Assembly: GCA_004194705.1 (NCBI GenBank)
Contig: SADC01000350.1
Location: 744,001-808,000, forward strand
Source of the DNA: Ditylenchus dipsaci
Lineage: Eukaryota; Nematoda; Chromadorea; Rhabditida; Anguinidae
DNA: 64,000 nt
Direction of reading: 5' to 3'
Shown here: in pieces, positions 60,701 through 64,000 of the stretch
Layout of the letters: each line of letters opens with the position of its first letter
How positions within the stretch are numbered: the stretch's first letter is position 1
The notes under the pieces: generated by a model
Databases searched by the model: none
What the model was told of the DNA's origin: nothing
What the model saw: the letters and a program-made list of their open reading frames with translations, nothing else
Made by a program: the position numbers and the translations under genes

Positions 60701-63288
60701 AGCCACATTCTTCAGTATCAGTGGTTCATCCACCCCTTTTACGACTACCCTCTGGGATCGACCACCTCACAGTGGAAAGGAGATCCATTGACGGAATATC
60801 AGCAAAGGTAACCTCGATTTTGTGGGTACCTGCAATGCATGTGGAATTATAAACTGGCTCAATGCTGGTCAATGACCACTGGTGGATCGTATTTATGTGC
60901 ACATCAATTTTTCTAGTCATAAGCCCCGGATTACATTAAAAGTGGCTTTTAAATTCACTATAAGTATCGTAAAAAATCGTTGCTCCAAAAGTTCAGATTT
61001 AAATTTAAGTTTTAAGTCAAAAAATTCCTTCTTTAATTTCCCTTTATTTTTTAGTTTTTCCAAGACATACCACATTGTTCGGGAGTGAACTCCGCCCAAT
61101 AGCTGTCATCGTGTTGTTTGTAGCATCGCACTGGTAGAGGACTTTTGTGGGAGTCTAAAAAATTTCACAAATAATTTTGTGAAGGCCACGAATCGCAAAA
61201 TTTAGGTCAACATCAACAAAGAGACAGAAAAAGCAAGCCAACAAGAGACACAAGTAACAAAAACCACAAAACACACACAAGCTATTTTAATTTTTCTATT
61301 ATTTCACACCTTTTGATTTCTGAAAAAATCTGAAAAGTGATTATTTGCAGAAACATTCGTTGACTTTGTTTACAGGCATTTTTAAATAAAAAAAAAATTT
61401 GTTGAGGAAAAATTACCTGTGACTACCACATCCAGTTCCCCTCTATTTCCACTATTACCCAAAGATACTTCAAATCTGGCTGTCTTCCCTCGTTGGGCTC
61501 GTTGGAAAGCATCACCCATAGCTCGGACTGCTCCTTGATAACTAACCACACATTCATAGGGACATTCTACAAGTGGAAATATATTAGGTTGGTTCATAAT
61601 TAACGCATTTGTTTCAACACTCAAGTTGAGTAATTCAGCTCAAAGTTTTTGACATAAACTATTAGAGGTGTTGACGAGACCAGTCGCATACTACCGTCCC
61701 GCTCAGCCCAAATTTCGTAGAATGTCCCGTCCTGGAGTCCTGTAGTAAAAGTCCCATTTCCGGCCTCGGTTTTGACCAATTTCAGTGAAACCTCAAATTT
61801 TTTTGGGATTTTAGCAGTCTGAAAAATTTTCCAAAAATTGTGCGGTTTTATTTATAGGACCATGGTTTTTGAACGCAGCGACATTTCCAAAATTTGAATG
61901 GCGAGGGACACTTTTATCATCGAGACCTAAATGAATGTGAATTTAAAAATTGCATTGGAATGTTGCTAGCCCAACTCGCAATTTTCTATTTATTTTGATA
62001 AATTTTATTGATTGCTCAAAGCCTAGTTGATGGCTACATTCCAATGTAGCATCAACCAGGCTTGTGTTGCCGGTCAAATACTTTCTTTCTCTACTACTCT
62101 CCTAAAGCAAGGAGGCTCTCCCCCGCCAAAGTTGTTGTAATCAACACAGCTTTGGGGGAGGAGAGCCTCCAACCGGCAGCAGCAGTCACTTCTTGTATTT
62201 CTGTCGATTGTAGTTGGTTGGGCTGTTCACAGCCACTTTATTTCTTAATAAAATATATTATTTATTTTGTCGAGTTTAATATTTATATTTTGCAGTTCCA
62301 TCTGCATTTCTATCACAGTCTCGACAGGAAATTTAAATGTTATTTCTTAGTACAGTTTGGATTTTATCTCTCATATAAGTAGATATGGTGCAGTGAAAGT
62401 AGCCTAAGTCGTCCGATCTGGCAGTGTCAAGCAACGTTGGGCTCGACTAGTGAATGATTCTATATTGTGATAAAATTTTAAATGCAAACAAAAAAATTGA
62501 AAAAAAAATTGTTGAGTATTTTCAGAGTAAAAAGGTGTCCCGCCAATTCAAAATTTGTAGATGCCGCTGCGTTCAAAACCATGGTCCTTTAAGAACCTGT
62601 ACTGTTTTGATTAATTTAAATTTTTTAATGAGTTAAAAGAGTATTTTGCTAGATAAAAGAGTACTGTTCAAGGCTAATTTAAATTTTAGCATTTGTGATT
62701 ATCGCTAACCGCGATGGTCCTTCAATATCGAATAATGCAATGGATTGAGATTGGCACATAAATAAGCAGAAATTTTTAAAAAATAATGTCGTACTCTAGA
62801 CAAAAATAATCTGATATCTGGTCTGCTGAAAAAACTAACCTGGAAGTTGCATGTCATCCACAAAAATAGTCAACAAGTATAGTCCAGGAATGAGGGGAGT
62901 GAAGGAGCACAGATAAAGCCCGTCTCTTCCTCCTTCCTTCATGTGGCATTTGATTGGTTGCCCACTTTCATGAATTACGCTCACAGCTGCACTCGACCCT
63001 CCGGACTGCGACCAGTCCACTACAAAACAAAAGTTGTGTCAAGTAGTTGAATTAATAAGTGCACTCACATTTGAAGTTTTGCTGGACTCCTACACAGTCG
63101 TTGCGCAACCCAATCACGCTCACTGCCGACAAGTCAAGCACATCCACGTAATGAGAGGTGGGAATTTCTCGCTGCCCACCTGGATGACAACTTCATGTCT
63201 GCCCTCCTTCAGGGCATCCATTCTACTAAGTACAGATGGTTGGCTGTAGGCCTGCTAATATTTGCAGGTACTGCATTACCATCTGAAT
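54436..63288 (-). CDS. Filamin-family protein, C-terminal part (Ig/filamin repeats)
   Basis: A cytoskeletal scaffold built of immunoglobulin-like filamin repeats. Exons, 5' to 3' on the minus strand: 63288-63069, 63019-62840, 61566-61417, 61154-61071, 60829-60692, 60635-60461, 59986-59716, 59625-59489, 59182-58663, 55464-55437, 55381-55242, 55187-55089, 55040-54981, 54920-54782, 54733-54436. Filamin hallmarks: NGSPFHCEVVDP, VDRKHAGNGELSFELTDPSG, TNNRPDGTTEISFRPTEVGN, DVDATAAGPG, VRDSDGQL, EPAEFIVD, GEHAPGSPM, IDARKAGPG, HIPGSPFSFTV, YGSGVEHGIL, ETKGAGAGQLTV, EPKEPGDYSIEVKWHGKHVP. At least a dozen one-base breaks interrupt it, nearly all needing one added base at a short homopolymer. The 5' end and any actin-binding domain lie outside the window. 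Convergent with the cysteine synthase gene. Confidence 0.9.
55685..56190. repeat. Fold-back family A copy in a filamin intron
   Basis: Same rims (AAAGGGATTAAGGGCTGTAT and its complement) and second-half core (CCTTAGACATGATTCCGAGA) as 50395-51290. The TTCG-capped hairpin of the first half has been replaced by CTTTACAT repeats. Confidence 0.85.
56681..57850. mobile_element. 1.17 kb element with about 70 bp inverted ends
   Basis: The left end has GGGCCGTAGCCGTCGCCGGC, ATTTCATACGTTTGAATGCG; the right end has CGCATTCAAACGTGTGAAAT and GTCGGCGATGGCTATGGTCC. Inside are a tRNA-like stretch (56812-56872, with TAGTATAGTGATAAAG and GGTTAGATTCCC) and the exon-like piece at 57418-57545. Confidence 0.75.
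57418..57545 (+). CDS. Exon-like open piece inside the 56681-57850 element
   Basis: Between TTTCTAG and GTACTA the frame reads GSSGDNDHEKRAEARRREKP, then LKTSKCCRNNKDIIIEQMNPKN. It is a highly charged peptide with no stop. No partner exon or family is recognised. It is either a piece of a gene carried by the element or chance. Confidence 0.3.
57915..58160. repeat. Palindromic element, family P
   Basis: Ends TACCGTATTCACTCTTTTAA and AGAGTGAATACGGTA; near-identical in reverse to 23117-23361. Confidence 0.9.
58171..58433. mobile_element. Tc1/mariner-type MITE
   Basis: The ends CAGGGTGACACAAAAAAACA and its near reverse complement (AGTCACATTT continues the arm) are flanked by TA on both sides. 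It is 263 bp with no transposase. An open frame runs through and past it by chance. Confidence 0.85.
61855..62600. repeat. 0.75 kb element with CCATGGTTTTTGAACGCAG ends
   Basis: Lies in a filamin intron. The ends AGGACCATGGTTTTTGAACG and CGTTCAAAACCATGGTCCTT are related to those of 19670-19855. A GC-rich palindrome at 62100-62170 (GGAGGCTCTCCCCCGCC) is nested. Confidence 0.8.
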
Positions 63289-64000
63289 CTGAAAATTTAA
63301 CAATGAATTTTAGTCTGGACTTTGCCATAATCAACAGATAGACTTCTAAAACGCCGAAATTTAACCCATCATTATTTTGAGTGAAACTTCTCAGCGACTT
63401 TTTCATAGTCCACGTTTCAAGATTTTTTTCGAATTCGTCCCAATATACGCCTTTTCAAAAGTTTTTAAATTATTGACATAGAAAGCTTAGATTCTGTCTC
63501 AGGGTGGATCAGCGTATGCTAGGATGAACTCTAAAAATCTCGAAACTTTAACTATGGAAAAAATCACTGAAAACTATTTTTTTAACCTACAATCTCAAAC
63601 GATGCTGATGATAATAAAAAAAATTCGTAAATTTTTGGTCAGTACTTGACTTAACGAGGCAACCAGGCACATTCCATATAAAAGTTTTTTGTTGCGCGAC
63701 AATTTCCAAAGTAATGGAAAATGTGGAGTAACAGATTCGATTATTATTAAAATTTTCTGATTCTTTAATTCCTTGAAGTCTGATTCTTTGAATTGATTCT
63801 TCCCATTTTTACAACACTCAGCGCACTAACCAGACTATTTGTCTCGTCAAATTGTAGGGTAACAAGTTTTGAAATTATTAAAATGCCTGATTACCGGTCA
63901 ATGGATTTGCTGGCAAAAAATTGACCGACCAACGCCCCTTGATTCGCGTTAGTTTTAACTTAGCTAGAGAAAAGTCTAACCATATATCTGAACACGTAAT
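63289..64000. other. Filamin intron or upstream sequence, no exon seen
   Basis: AT-rich DNA with no filamin-like frame on the minus strand. The next upstream exon must lie beyond the window. Confidence 0.5.

Noticed and set aside
54436..63288. Filamin as a true pseudogene
   Set aside because: Breaks are nearly all single-base losses at homopolymers, splice sites are intact and hallmark residues are conserved; sequence error is the simpler explanation, though not proven.

Overview
The window is AT-rich animal nuclear DNA. It has spliced protein genes with GT-AG introns, many of them only 45-80 nt long, and a dense load of palindromic (fold-back) and Tc1/mariner-like repeats. No prokaryotic operon, CRISPR or rRNA signal is seen. 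The gene set (Notch receptor, plant-type cysteine synthase, filamin), the short introns, an intron-bearing Merlin transposase and acceptor-like sites just upstream of start codons fit a nematode or another small ecdysozoan/lophotrochozoan. The species cannot be fixed from the sequence alone.

Layout. 1-9590: repeats and unrecognised DNA, including an internally deleted Tc1/mariner copy (2681-3226). 9591-35560: a Notch receptor gene on the + strand. It has a possible signal-peptide exon (9591), two early EGF exons (12431, 14610), a roughly 9.5 kb intron full of repeats, then a compact block of exons (24262-35560) coding 16 EGF repeats, three LNRs, NOD/NODP, a transmembrane segment, RAM, seven ankyrin repeats and a Ser/Pro-rich tail. 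Unidentified coding-like pieces lie antisense in the large intron (16250-18441). 35561-45676: repeats, with a nearly intact Merlin transposon (38595-39933). 45677-52641: a 17-exon cysteine synthase-like gene (332 aa, no frame breaks), with an intron of about 4.2 kb that holds nested fold-back elements. 54436-63288: the 3' part of a filamin-family gene on the - strand, convergent with the cysteine synthase gene; its 5' end lies beyond the window.

Two things cut across the window. First, the Notch, Merlin and filamin reading frames are interrupted by many frame breaks that are mostly explained by one missing base in or beside a short homopolymer. This looks like consensus error in long-read data rather than gene decay. 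Second, at least six families of palindromic repeats recur. One carries an RNA-like core (two stacked hairpins, one capped by TTCG, then a splice-donor-like sequence) with a compensatory base-pair change between copies. That family is the best candidate for something undescribed.

The three host genes are not a pathway. Notch is a cell-cell signalling receptor, the cysteine synthase acts in sulfur amino acid metabolism, and filamin is an actin-linked Ig-repeat scaffold. They are neighbours by position only.
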